From: Actinomycetota bacterium
GTDB taxonomy: Bacteria > Actinomycetota > Thermoleophilia > RBG-16-64-13
Length of the DNA stretch: 52,941 bases
NCBI GenBank assembly: GCA_023483915.1
Contig: JAMDEO010000097.1
Location: forward strand, 1-52,941
Direction: 5' to 3'
Below, in pieces: positions 34,257-43,009 of the stretch (positions are counted from its first letter, which is position 1; the number at the start of each line of letters is the position of its first letter). Below the pieces are notes generated by a model that made no database searches, had not been told where the DNA came from, and worked only from the letters and a program-made list of their open reading frames with translations. The translations under genes and the position numbers were made by a program.

Positions 34257-37136
34257 TTATCCCTTCACGGCCACGTGCAGGGGTAGGGTGAAGTAAAACG
34301 CGCTGCCTTTGCCAACCTCGCTGTCCACCCAGATCCGCCCGCCATGCGCTTCCACGATTCCCTTGCAGATGGCCAGGCCAAGCCCTGTACCTCTCTCCCG
34401 TCCTGTTTTGGCACCGTCGCCTCGGTAGAACGGCTCGAATATGCGCTCGTACTCTTCAAGGCGCAGTCCCATCCCCTGGTCCACGACGGCGAATCGGATG
34501 ACCTCTCCGACCAGATGCGCTGAGACCGTGACGGAAGAGGGAGAAGCGGAGAATTTCAAAGCGTTCGACAGAAGGTTGCCGAGAACCTGCTGCACGCGCT
34601 CCGGATCTCCCCAGACGGCAGGGAGATTGGGGTCCGCTTCACACAAGATCACTCGGCGTTTGGCGACGGGCCGGATCCCGGCGATGGCCCGCTCAATCAC
34701 GCCTGAAGGCGACAGCGGTTCCCGGTTCAGGCCCGGCATTCCCGCCCTTATCCTCGATACGTCGAGAGACTCTTCAACCAAGGTCGTCAAGCGGTCGCAA
34801 TCCTGATCGATAGCGCTCAGATAGTCGCGCTGCATACGTTCACTTCGGTCCACATCGGTTCTCAGGAGCGCTGTTGCGTAGGCCTTGATGCCCGCGAGTG
34901 GCGTCCGCAGTTCGTGCGATACGGTGGACACCAGTTGCGAACGGAGAGTATCCAGTTCGCGTAACGCCTGCACCTTCCCCGCTTCGGAAAACAGGCGGGC
35001 GTTCTCGATGGCGATGGCTGCGTGGCTGGCAAACCCGAGCAATAGCGAGACGTCCTCCTCCTGGAATTGATTGGCTGATGCACTCCCAACGTAGAGAACC
35101 CCAATGACCCTACTTCCCGACTGTAATGGGGCCGCAATGGCCGAACGGATCCCATCCGCCCAGGCGGCCTCCTGTTCTGAATGACTGAGTTTCGCGTCTG
35201 CCGCGTAGTCCGCCGTCCAAACCGGTGCCCCGGTGGAGACGGCTAATCCGCCAAGTCCTTCTTCCCGGGACGGTCGCTGATGAGCCGCTTTCACAACCTG
35301 GTTGCCCGCGGACATGCTTACCGCCGTATCCAGTCCATCCTCCCCGAACAGGAGAAGCTGGGCCTTCTCCATTCCCAGCAGCGTTGCAGCTTCGTCGACG
35401 ATTCGTTCGAGAACGTGATCCAAGCTCTCCAGCGCGGAGATCTCTGTGGCGATGCCCAGCAAAGAGGACGCACGAGCAGCCGCACGTTGTTCTTCGTGGT
35501 ACAGCAGGGCCCGATCGATGGCGAGGGCGATCTGACTGCCGATGGAGCGCAACAGCTCGATATCACGAGGAGAGAACCCGCGTCGTTCGCGGAATGCGAT
35601 GGCGAGCGAAGCGACAGGCCGCTCCCCGAAGCGCAGGGGTACTAGCGCCAAGGAGCCAACGCCTGCAACAGCCAGTGCCCCGCACGCTCTGTCGGCCTTA
35701 CTCAAATCCTCCAAGATGACTGGCTCCAGCGAACCGTCCCGCCCACGCCCATCCGCGCAGCCGTCTCGAAGCAATCTCCGTAGGTCCGCTTCAGGCAACT
35801 CTACCCCGGCGTGCCACATAGTCTCCTCTCTGGGCGGTGCCAGGAGAATCGTGACCGCGTCGGCGCCGAACACGTTGCCCACGGTCCCTGCCACGAGAGA
35901 GAGGACCTTGTCTAGCTCCAGGGACTCGCCGGCTGCAAGGAGTACCTCATTCAGCGCCGAGAGCTCGCGGTTCCGCAGCAGAAGGTCCGCTGTCTTCTCC
36001 TCTACACGCTCTTCCAGTACAGCATTCCAGGAAAGCATCTCCGAAAGGGCCGCCGCCAGTCTTTCCCGCACGGTATCGAAGGCGTGGGCAAGACGACGGA
36101 TCTCCCCTACGCCGACAGCGGGAACTGGCCTCTTCAGGTCACCCCCGGCGATGCCTTCGCAAGCGAGCATCAGGCGGTTGAGCGGCCGCACGACGGTACG
36201 TCCGGCCAGCCACGCGAAGACAACGGCGAATATGAACACGATCCCACTGCCCCACAACAGCGGCCACTGCAACTGACGCAAGGGAGCGAGGATCTCCCCC
36301 TCCGCCTGTGCAGCTACCACCCCCCAGCCCGCACTCGTTACGGGAGCGAAAGCCATTACCTGTTGACCCGATACTGGCCCACTGGGGGTATGGCATACAT
36401 GACATTTGGTGACTTCCGGCTGCGCGGTTACAAGAAGAGTTGCCAGCCGCTGCTGGTGCTCGGCGGTGCCGAAAGTCCGCTCGGGATAAATGTCGATTAG
36501 AGGTCGCCCTGTGTTGTCGAAGATCTCCGCGTACCCGGTCTGTCCAAGCGCCAAGGGTTGGATGGCCTCGACAAAGCCCGAGTCGGCAAGCCTTATCGCA
36601 CCGAAGAGGATGGCCTTTGTCTGGGTACCGGCCGGGGTCGCCGGAAGCGCAACTAGTAAAGACTGCACTTCATCGGCTCCAAATGGAACCGCATTGCTCA
36701 CACCGGGTTCCCCGTTTGCAACAAGGGTCTTGAGGAGGTCCCCCTGGGGAAGAACGGCGCCGATCGGAACCCCTTCTATGGGATCACTCCCAGCCAGAAG
36801 CCGGCCCGTACTGTCCATTAAATAAACACCACCCGTGAAGGCGTCGTCCGGGCCTCTATTTGTGAGCGGGGCCTCCAGTGGCCGAAGCTTGTCCCCGCTC
36901 CCCTCGGCAAGCGCCTGCGCGATCTTCGTGAGGTCAGCCAAGTCACGGCGTACGAGGCCATCGACTCGGGCGGCTGCCAACTGCACACTGACGGCTCGTT
37001 CTTGCTCCATCTGGCCTTGGGCCTGCTGCATCGCCTGGCCTCCCCAGACAGCGAAGAAAACGAGCATGGCTGTCATCAAAAGCAGCACGAGGATGATGAT
37101 CCTGTACTGCAGACTTATCGTAGTTATGCGAGACAC
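34257..37136 (-). CDS. Sensor histidine kinase with extracytoplasmic c-type heme motif (Cache-HAMP-GAF-GAF-HisKA-HATPase)
   Basis: 959 residues. TM1 about 12-32; an extracytoplasmic Cache-like domain (about 40-285) with GGVYLMDSTGRLLAGSDP and GYAEIFDNTGRPLIDIYP, containing KCHVCHTPSG, a CXXCH c-heme motif (C245, C248, H249); TM2 about 291-312; HAMP 313-370; coiled coil; two GAF domains (about 400-545, 560-715); HisKA with phospho-His741 in STVSHELRTPLAG; HATPase (NLLSNALKF, GTGLGLAICKGIVEAHGG). A covalent heme outside the membrane suggests sensing of redox state, gas or electron-acceptor availability (inference). GTG start with GAGG 5 nt upstream. Confidence 0.93.
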   Translation of the reverse strand: MSRITTISLQYRIIILVLLLMTAMLVFFAVWGGQAMQQAQGQMEQERAVSVQLAAARVDGLVRRDLADLTKIAQALAEGSGDKLRPLEAPLTNRGPDDAFTGGVYLMDSTGRLLAGSDPIEGVPIGAVLPQGDLLKTLVANGEPGVSNAVPFGADEVQSLLVALPATPAGTQTKAILFGAIRLADSGFVEAIQPLALGQTGYAEIFDNTGRPLIDIYPERTFGTAEHQQRLATLLVTAQPEVTKCHVCHTPSGPVSGQQVMAFAPVTSAGWGVVAAQAEGEILAPLRQLQWPLLWGSGIVFIFAVVFAWLAGRTVVRPLNRLMLACEGIAGGDLKRPVPAVGVGEIRRLAHAFDTVRERLAAALSEMLSWNAVLEERVEEKTADLLLRNRELSALNEVLLAAGESLELDKVLSLVAGTVGNVFGADAVTILLAPPREETMWHAGVELPEADLRRLLRDGCADGRGRDGSLEPVILEDLSKADRACGALAVAGVGSLALVPLRFGERPVASLAIAFRERRGFSPRDIELLRSIGSQIALAIDRALLYHEEQRAAARASSLLGIATEISALESLDHVLERIVDEAATLLGMEKAQLLLFGEDGLDTAVSMSAGNQVVKAAHQRPSREEGLGGLAVSTGAPVWTADYAADAKLSHSEQEAAWADGIRSAIAAPLQSGSRVIGVLYVGSASANQFQEEDVSLLLGFASHAAIAIENARLFSEAGKVQALRELDTLRSQLVSTVSHELRTPLAGIKAYATALLRTDVDRSERMQRDYLSAIDQDCDRLTTLVEESLDVSRIRAGMPGLNREPLSPSGVIERAIAGIRPVAKRRVILCEADPNLPAVWGDPERVQQVLGNLLSNALKFSASPSSVTVSAHLVGEVIRFAVVDQGMGLRLEEYERIFEPFYRGDGAKTGRERGTGLGLAICKGIVEAHGGRIWVDSEVGKGSAFYFTLPLHVAVKG

Positions 37137-37227
37137 AGGCGCCTCAAAAGCTCACAATGCGCATCATCCCTATCACAATTTCCACCAACGCAGTATAGAG
37201 GACGCCGCTTGCGTCGCCAACGCGACC

Positions 37228-37265
37228 TCTTAGGGCTTCCTTAGTCTGTCGAGGCCAGCTCTTAG
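37228..37265 (+). promoter_or_regulatory. Regulon motif with three direct half-sites, upstream of heptaheme gene A
   Basis: TCTTAG at 37228, CCTTAG at 37239, TCTTAG at 37260 (spacing 11 and 21 bp, one face of the helix), followed by TTCTTTG 10 bp after the start of the third site. The same spacing and TTCTTTG recur at 41552-41600. It lies in the divergent region between the kinase and heptaheme gene A, so it could control both. Confidence 0.7.
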
Positions 37266-37406
37266 CCTTTTCTTTGCCGGCCGGCTGTAAAGTGAAAGTG
37301 AACATTATGATTACTAACTCGATGAAATCACTACCCATTTTTGACGGTGGCGGATGGCTTGCCAGAGTCAAGCCGCGGCGGGCTGATCGCGAGAGGAGTT
37401 GTGGCG

Positions 37407-38642
37407 TTGAGAAGCCGCCGGCATTTCATTTGCAGTAACTCTCGGGCGGCAATCCTGGGCGGATTTGGGCTGGCCCTCGCCGCGTTGGCAGCTTTAGGCC
37501 TTATCGCCCTTTTCTACGCGGGCCCTGCCAGCGCGCACCCGGGTAACACTTGTGATCCCGAACCTGGCCACGGAGGGCCTGGTTGCCACGTCGAGGTTAC
37601 TACGACCACCGGCGTCACCATCCCATCCACCACCGACACAACCTCTCCTGCGGAGACCACCTCCACCGCAGACACTGCCTCTGCGACGGGCGTTAATGGG
37701 AGCTCGGTGTCGGCAGGCGGCCGGGTGCCTCTTGGAGGCTCGTCGCTTGCATCCAATCCCAGCGCACCCCGAACCTTTGTGGATAAAAACAACTGCCTTT
37801 CCTGTCACGGCGATTCTTCCCTCGCCGACCTCATGACGGTCCAGAGGCCCGATGGTTCCTCCGTCTCTCTGTATGTGGATGGCAACGAATTCTCTAACTC
37901 AGTGCATCGCTTCAACGACTGCACCACCTGTCACACGGACAAGCCTCACGACGTAGAGACTCCGCTGACCAAGCTATCTCTAGCAGAGAAATGTGGCTCC
38001 TGCCACCAGCACGAGTACGACCAGTATATAAAGAGCGTGCATGGTGCGCCTCAGGCCAACGGAAATAGTGACCCGGCCACCTGTGTGGACTGCCACAGTT
38101 CCACCTCCAACCCGCACAACATCGTGCGAGTGCTGGATCCTTCGGCCTCCACTTATCCAAAGAACATCGCGCAGACGTGCGCAAAGTGCCATAACGATCA
38201 GAAATTGATGGACAAATACGGCATCGTGGAGAAAGTCTACGACTCTTACATGAATTCTTTCCACGGCAAGTCCATCAGCCTTTCCGGTAAGAACCCGGCC
38301 TTGCAGCAATTGAACACGGCGACATGCGTGAACTGCCACGGTTCGCACAACATCGCCCTGGTCTCAGACCCCAACTCGCCGGTAGCCGGCATGGATAACT
38401 TGGCCAAGACCTGCGAGCAGTGCCACCCAGGCGCCGGCGTAGAGTTCGCCAAGGGTTTCCTTGGTCACAAAGAGGCCGATCCAGCTCATATTCCCCAGGT
38501 GTTTTGGGGCGAGAAGTTCTTCTTCGTATTTACCCGCGTCGTCCTAGCGGGCGGTGTCGCCCTAGTCGCCGGGCCCTTTGCGCGCAAGGGTGTGGATCGG
38601 ATCAAGCGTAGGAGGAAACCTCCTAAGAAAGAGGAGGAGTAG
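37407..38642 (+). CDS. Membrane-anchored heptaheme c-type cytochrome (paralog A)
   Basis: 411 residues from TTG at 37407, chosen because AGGAG lies 8 nt upstream and it aligns with the ATG of the paralog at 41789. Signal peptide ends at about PASA43, followed by the conserved HPGNTC-x10-CH motif (C49, C60, H61), a Thr/Ser-rich linker, then seven CXXCH (CLSCH, CTTCH, CGSCH, CVDCH, CAKCH, CVNCH, CEQCH) with interspersed His ligands (VHRF, VHGA, FHGK). A C-terminal helix (FVFTRVVLAGGVALVAG) precedes a basic-then-acidic tail. With the adjacent cytochrome b it probably takes electrons from quinol. Confidence 0.9.
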   Translation: MRSRRHFICSNSRAAILGGFGLALAALAALGLIALFYAGPASAHPGNTCDPEPGHGGPGCHVEVTTTTGVTIPSTTDTTSPAETTSTADTASATGVNGSSVSAGGRVPLGGSSLASNPSAPRTFVDKNNCLSCHGDSSLADLMTVQRPDGSSVSLYVDGNEFSNSVHRFNDCTTCHTDKPHDVETPLTKLSLAEKCGSCHQHEYDQYIKSVHGAPQANGNSDPATCVDCHSSTSNPHNIVRVLDPSASTYPKNIAQTCAKCHNDQKLMDKYGIVEKVYDSYMNSFHGKSISLSGKNPALQQLNTATCVNCHGSHNIALVSDPNSPVAGMDNLAKTCEQCHPGAGVEFAKGFLGHKEADPAHIPQVFWGEKFFFVFTRVVLAGGVALVAGPFARKGVDRIKRRRKPPKKEEE

Positions 38643-38649
38643 AAGGAAT

Positions 38650-39465
38650 ATGGCCACGAGCGGAGCTACAGCTGACCGGATCGACGGTGACTTCATCCGT
38701 CGCTTCGACATACATCAGCGGATCCAGCACATCATGATGTTCTCTTCGTTCATCATGCTGGCCATCACCGGCCTGCCCATGAAGTTCAGCGACTGGGGCA
38801 TCAGCCAATGGTGGATAGGGGTGTGGGGCGGCATCGACAACTTGAGGATGGTACATCACGGCGCGGCCTGGGTCATGATCTCCTCCTTCGTCTACCATGC
38901 CATCTACCTAGTGGTCTGCCTCGTCGTGTTGAGACGGCCCTTTCCGACTCATATGCTTCCGCGGTTCCAGGATGTTAAGGACCTAATCCAGGATGTGAAG
39001 TACTGGGTCGGCCTGAGCGATGAGCCGGCAAAGTACGGCCGATTCAGCTATCGAGAAAAGTTCGACTATCTGGCCGTTGGGTGGGGCCTTCTCATCATGA
39101 TAGGAGGCGGCTTGATCCTCATGTTCCCCGTGACGGCCGCCAAGATCCTGCCCGGCTGGGCTATTCCGTTTGCACTGGTCGCCCATAGCGACGAGGCTGT
39201 GCTCGCGGTGGGCTGGATACTCATCGTCCACATGTATTTTGCCCACCTCCACCCGCTGGTGTTCCCAATGAACAAGTCGATCTTCACAGGCAAGGTTCCC
39301 TTGCATCAGTACAGGGAAGAGCACGCGCTGGAATACGCCCAAATAATGGCTGCGGCTAATTTGCCCCTGGAACCGGCCGAGGAGGTCCTCTCGCCTGTGC
39401 CCGCGGAATTGCCCGGCTTTCAGGAGCCCGTCGTTCAGGAGGCTCGCGTAGCCGAGCCCGTCTAA
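38650..39465 (+). CDS. Membrane cytochrome b, b561/formate-dehydrogenase-gamma type (paralog A)
   Basis: 271 residues, four to five membrane helices. Likely b-heme ligands: QRIQHIMMF (helix 1), MVHHGAAW (helix 2), LVAHSDEAVLAV (helix 3), IVHMYFAHLHP (helix 4). The final about 40 residues are acidic and Pro-rich. It sits 7 nt after the heptaheme gene with AGAAGGA before the ATG, so the two form one unit: quinol oxidation at heme b, then electrons to heme c outside. A Geobacter CbcL-like job, split over two proteins, is my inference. Confidence 0.88.
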   Translation: MATSGATADRIDGDFIRRFDIHQRIQHIMMFSSFIMLAITGLPMKFSDWGISQWWIGVWGGIDNLRMVHHGAAWVMISSFVYHAIYLVVCLVVLRRPFPTHMLPRFQDVKDLIQDVKYWVGLSDEPAKYGRFSYREKFDYLAVGWGLLIMIGGGLILMFPVTAAKILPGWAIPFALVAHSDEAVLAVGWILIVHMYFAHLHPLVFPMNKSIFTGKVPLHQYREEHALEYAQIMAAANLPLEPAEEVLSPVPAELPGFQEPVVQEARVAEPV

Positions 39466-39611
39466 GAAGTGGGACGGAGCAAGACCGAGCAAGATGATAA
39501 CCTTGCAGTCGTGGAACCAAGAGCTTGTACCAACTCATCTGGCTCGGCGCTCGTAGAACGTAATCTCGACGAGTGGCAGCCCCTGCTGTAGGGGAGCAAT
39601 CGAAGCATCAA

Positions 39612-40760
39612 ATGGGCAACCGCGCGAGAAGAGTTCAGCATCACGATGAAACGCCGAGCAGCACAGAATCGTCCGCCTGCGGTGGTGCCCGCTCCGTGGA
39701 CCCAGAAGCGAGCTTGCGAGTACCGGCCTCCGCTCTCCTCGAGGCGCTCCCTTTCTACGCTCTCGTTCTCGATGATCAACACTACATTTTGCAGGCGAAC
39801 AGGGCGGTGCGCGACCAACTTGGGTTGGAGCCGGATGCCATTATCGGCCAGTACTGTCCCACTGTCGTTCACGGGCTCGAGGAGCCCTTTTATGCTTGCC
39901 CTTTGGAGGAAGCCGTCGAGAAAGGGTGCGCAGTTGAGCGAGAAGCGTTTGACGAGAAAACTGGGCGATGGCTAAGGGTAGCCATCTATCCCGTCGCGCC
40001 GTCCGGCCCGGATGAAAGAACACTGTACTTTCACATGGTCTTTGATATCACGGCAGCCAAAAGGGCCGAGGAGGAATTGAAAGCCTCGCACGACCAACTG
40101 CGAGAGCTATCCCGCTTTCTGGAGTCAGTACGCGAGGACGAGAGGACCAAATTGGCCCGGGAGATCCATGATGAACTGGGCCAGACCTTGACCGGCATCA
40201 AGATGGATTTGTCTTGGCTGGCAGGGAGATTCCCGCAGGATCATGAGCTTCTGGTCAGGAGAACGGAATCCCTGTACAAGCTGGTTGAGGAGACTATCCA
40301 GAGCGTCAAGAGGATCTGCTCCGAGCTCAGGCCCGCAGTGCTTGACGACCTTGGCCTTGCCCCTGCACTGCAATGGTTGACCTGCGATTTCGGCAAGCGT
40401 GCTGGACTGCGGTGCCGATTCAGCGCCCATCCCCATGATATTGTTCTTGACCGTGACCGCTCCACAGCGATCTTCCGTATCTGCCAAGAAGCCCTTACCA
40501 ACGTCGTTCGCCATGCGGAGGCAACGAGGGTCAGTGTGCGTCTGACAAAGGGGCCGCACTCCGTAATACTACGAATCAGCGATAATGGTAAAGGAATCCG
40601 GGAGAGCCAGATTGTAAACCCCCGCGCATTCGGGTTGCTCGGCATGCGTGAACGCGCTCGCGAGTGGTCGGGCGAATTGAGAGTCAGCGGAACACCCGGG
40701 AAAGGGACCGTTGTGACCCTGGGTATTCCTCTTGGTAGGGCGAAGGGCCCCTCGTGCTGA
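39612..40760 (+). CDS. PAS-domain sensor histidine kinase (HisKA_3 / NarX-like)
   Basis: 382 residues from the ATG at 39612 (a GTG at 39573 is possible). No membrane helix, so cytoplasmic. PAS domain about 35-150 with CPTVVHGLEEPFYACP (C82, H87, C96), a Cys/His pattern that could bind a metal or sense redox. HisKA_3 has LAREIHDELGQTLTG with the phospho-His; HATPase has EALTNVVRHAEA and FGLLGMRERA. It overlaps the NarL-type regulator by 7 nt. It stands between two cytochrome modules and probably tunes one of them. Confidence 0.9.
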   Translation: MGNRARRVQHHDETPSSTESSACGGARSVDPEASLRVPASALLEALPFYALVLDDQHYILQANRAVRDQLGLEPDAIIGQYCPTVVHGLEEPFYACPLEEAVEKGCAVEREAFDEKTGRWLRVAIYPVAPSGPDERTLYFHMVFDITAAKRAEEELKASHDQLRELSRFLESVREDERTKLAREIHDELGQTLTGIKMDLSWLAGRFPQDHELLVRRTESLYKLVEETIQSVKRICSELRPAVLDDLGLAPALQWLTCDFGKRAGLRCRFSAHPHDIVLDRDRSTAIFRICQEALTNVVRHAEATRVSVRLTKGPHSVILRISDNGKGIRESQIVNPRAFGLLGMRERAREWSGELRVSGTPGKGTVVTLGIPLGRAKGPSC

Positions 40761-41383
40761 AGATCCTTATCGCTGATGATCACCCGGTGTCTCGGCGGGG
40801 CCTGAGACACATAATCGAGGAAACCTCCGACTTGATCCTGGCCGGCGAAGCGGCGGACGGACGGGAAGCTCTACATGAAGCTCTGACGGGCGACTATGAT
40901 GTGGTGCTGCTCGACATCACAATGCCCCACCTCAACGGCCTTGAGGTTCTGTCTCAACTAAAAAAAGAACGGCCGCATTTGCCCGTCCTCATGCTGACCA
41001 TTCACCCCGAGGAGCAGTATGCCGTACGGTCCCTCCGGGCAGGGGCGTCGGGATACTTGACCAAAGAAAGCGCTCCTGAGGAGCTCGTCGCGGCAATTCG
41101 AAAAGTGGCGCTGGGCGGGCACTACGTCAGCGCTCCCCTTGCCGAGCACTTGGCGTACGTCGTGCAAATTGGGGGACAGCCTCGACCTTACGGACCCCTC
41201 TCTCGCCGAGAGCACCAGGTGGTGCGCCTCCTTGCTTCCGGTACGAGCGTATCCGAGGCAGCCCGGGAGCTATCCCTCAGCCCCAAGACGGTGAGTACGC
41301 ACCGTGCACACATTCTCAAGAAACTGAATCTGAAGAACAATGCCGACATTACTCGCTGGGCGAGGACCGAGCTTGCGGACTAA
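40754..41383 (+). CDS. NarL/FixJ-family response regulator
   Basis: 209 residues. Receiver: ILIADDHPVSRRGL, phospho-Asp in DVVLLDITMPHLNG, Lys in GYLTKES. The LuxR-type HTH is LSRREHQVVRLLASGTSVSEAARELSLSPKTVSTHRAHILKKL. GTG overlaps the kinase stop (GTGCTGA), showing tight coupling. Target unknown; the nearest downstream promoter is that of heptaheme paralog B. Confidence 0.93.
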   Translation: MLKILIADDHPVSRRGLRHIIEETSDLILAGEAADGREALHEALTGDYDVVLLDITMPHLNGLEVLSQLKKERPHLPVLMLTIHPEEQYAVRSLRAGASGYLTKESAPEELVAAIRKVALGGHYVSAPLAEHLAYVVQIGGQPRPYGPLSRREHQVVRLLASGTSVSEAARELSLSPKTVSTHRAHILKKLNLKNNADITRWARTELAD

Positions 41384-41392
41384 CGATCTAGC

Positions 41393-41435
41393 AGGCTGCT
41401 GAAAAGCGAAGTCCAGTGCCCCCCGGGGGCAGCCT
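41393..41435. repeat. Short derivative of the palindromic repeat
   Basis: Begins AGGCTGCTGAAAAGCGAAGTC, 20 of 21 bases identical to the left end of the 159-bp element, and closes with GCAGCCT, so only 43 bp remain, with CCCCCCGGGGG inside. It lies 10 nt after the regulator stop and may act as a terminator hairpin. Confidence 0.55.
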
Positions 41436-41788
41436 CGTTGTGACTGATTCTCCTGGCTTGTCGAGGGATCACTACTGAAGGTCCTGTCAGCCGAAGTCCT
41501 AGATGAAGATCAGAGTACTCCTGGTCTTCGCTATCTGCTGTTGCGCCGTTCTCTTAGGAGTTCCTTAGTCTTTCAAGCCCGACTCTTAGGCCATTCTTTG
41601 GCTCGCGCTAGTACAGTACAGATATATAAGCAAACTACTGAGGATTCCATAAGACAAATGCTTACCTTGTCATCAGTGATCGCCTGTAAGTCACGGTTTC
41701 ATAGGGCTTTGATGAAGGCAGGGGGCGAAACGTCATTCTTCGAGATCCTGCTAGCCAGGCGTGGACGGCTGGCGAGAGGAGAGGCGGC
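41436..41788 (+). other. Intergenic region before heptaheme gene B
   Basis: 353 nt without a credible gene; an 83-codon frame here ends at the paralog start and lacks any family look. It holds the regulon motif (41552-41589), an AT-rich stretch GATATATAAG at 41621-41630 that could serve as -10, and a hairpin-prone segment just before the ribosome-binding site. Confidence 0.5.
41552..41589 (+). promoter_or_regulatory. Regulon motif with three direct half-sites, upstream of heptaheme gene B
   Basis: TCTTAG at 41552, CCTTAG at 41563, TCTTAG at 41584: the same 11 and 21 bp spacing as at 37228. TTCTTTG again starts 10 bp after the third site start (41594). The surrounding DNA is otherwise diverged, so conservation of this block indicates function. 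Confidence 0.72.
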
Positions 41789-43006
41789 ATGAGGAATAGC
41801 AAGCCTGTGAGAGGGAAGTCACTCCGTAAATCGCTGTTCCTCGCCTCCGGGATCGCCATCGCGGCAGCACTCGCCATTGGGCTCGCGGCAACTTTGTACG
41901 CAGGACCTGCGATAGCCCATCCCGGAAACACGTGTAACCCAGAACCCGGCCATGGCACCCCCGGCTGTCATATAGCGGAAACGACCACCACCTCCCCATA
42001 CACTCCAACCTCCGCCGCGGGCAGCAGCACGACAACCCCTATCACCACTCAGGGGTCGTCCACCAGCGTGGTCCCTCCCTCTGGCGCCGTGACCGCGATT
42101 GATCCCAACGCCGTCCAGATGTTCGCAGACAAGGAGCACTGCCTCTCCTGTCACGGGGATCCTTCTATCAAGAACCTCATGACCATCAAGCGTCCAGATG
42201 GCACCCCCATCATCCTGTTTGTGGACACGAAGGTTGGGTCAGACTCGGTCCATCGTTACAAGGATTGCACGTCGTGCCACGGCGATGAGCCGCACGACGT
42301 GAAGAGTCCACTCAACAAGCTGTCCCTTAGCGAGAAGTGCGGCACGTGCCACGAATACGAGTACGCCCAGTGGAAGAACAGCGTCCATGGCAAGCCTCAG
42401 TTCGATGGCAACAGCGATCCCGCCACGTGCACCGACTGTCACAGCGTCACTTCCAATCCCCATAACGTAGTGCGGGTACTGGATCCGGCGTCCTCAACGT
42501 ATCCGAAAAACGTTGCCGACACCTGCGCAAAGTGCCACGACGATCCCAAGCTGATGGACAAATACGGCATCGTGGAGAAGGTCTACGCCTCGTACATGAG
42601 ATCGTTTCATGGCAAGGCGATGAATCTGGCACCGGGGAGCGCCCCGCTCAAACAGCTCGATACGGCGACCTGCACGAATTGTCACGGCGCCCACAACATC
42701 AGTTCGGTAACCGATCCCAACTCGCCGGTGGCAGGCATGGACAACCTACTGGCGACATGCCGCACGTGCCACCCTGACGCCCAGCCCCAATTCGTCAGTG
42801 GGTTCTTGGGCCATAAGGCAGTGAATTCAGATTTCCTCCCGCAGGCCTACTGGGGGGGGAAGGCTTTCTACATACTCAGCCGGGGCATGTTGGCAGGAGG
42901 TGGGCTGATAGTGGCGACGTCGATCAGCTTGCGCGGTGTGCCGTGGGTGGGTCGTCGGATCAAGCGCCGCAGAGCGAAACGGCGCCGCAAGGGAGAGGAG
43001 GAATAG
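41789..43006 (+). CDS. Membrane-anchored heptaheme c-type cytochrome (paralog B)
   Basis: 405 residues, paralogous to 37407-38642 over its length. Signal peptide to about AIA43, then HPGNTC-x10-CH with C49, C60 and H61 at exactly the same residue numbers as paralog A; a Thr/Ser linker of different sequence; seven CXXCH (CLSCH, CTSCH, CGTCH, CTDCH, CAKCH, CTNCH, CRTCH); C-terminal helix and tail AKRRRKGEEE. ATG with GAGAGGAGAGGCGGC upstream. The next gene is its cytochrome b partner, 3 nt away. Confidence 0.92.
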   Translation: MRNSKPVRGKSLRKSLFLASGIAIAAALAIGLAATLYAGPAIAHPGNTCNPEPGHGTPGCHIAETTTTSPYTPTSAAGSSTTTPITTQGSSTSVVPPSGAVTAIDPNAVQMFADKEHCLSCHGDPSIKNLMTIKRPDGTPIILFVDTKVGSDSVHRYKDCTSCHGDEPHDVKSPLNKLSLSEKCGTCHEYEYAQWKNSVHGKPQFDGNSDPATCTDCHSVTSNPHNVVRVLDPASSTYPKNVADTCAKCHDDPKLMDKYGIVEKVYASYMRSFHGKAMNLAPGSAPLKQLDTATCTNCHGAHNISSVTDPNSPVAGMDNLLATCRTCHPDAQPQFVSGFLGHKAVNSDFLPQAYWGGKAFYILSRGMLAGGGLIVATSISLRGVPWVGRRIKRRRAKRRRKGEEE

Positions 43007-43009
43007 GCC

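Noticed and set aside
41541-41792. 83-codon plus-strand frame before heptaheme gene B
   Set aside because: No family look, no ribosome-binding site, and it covers the regulatory motif.
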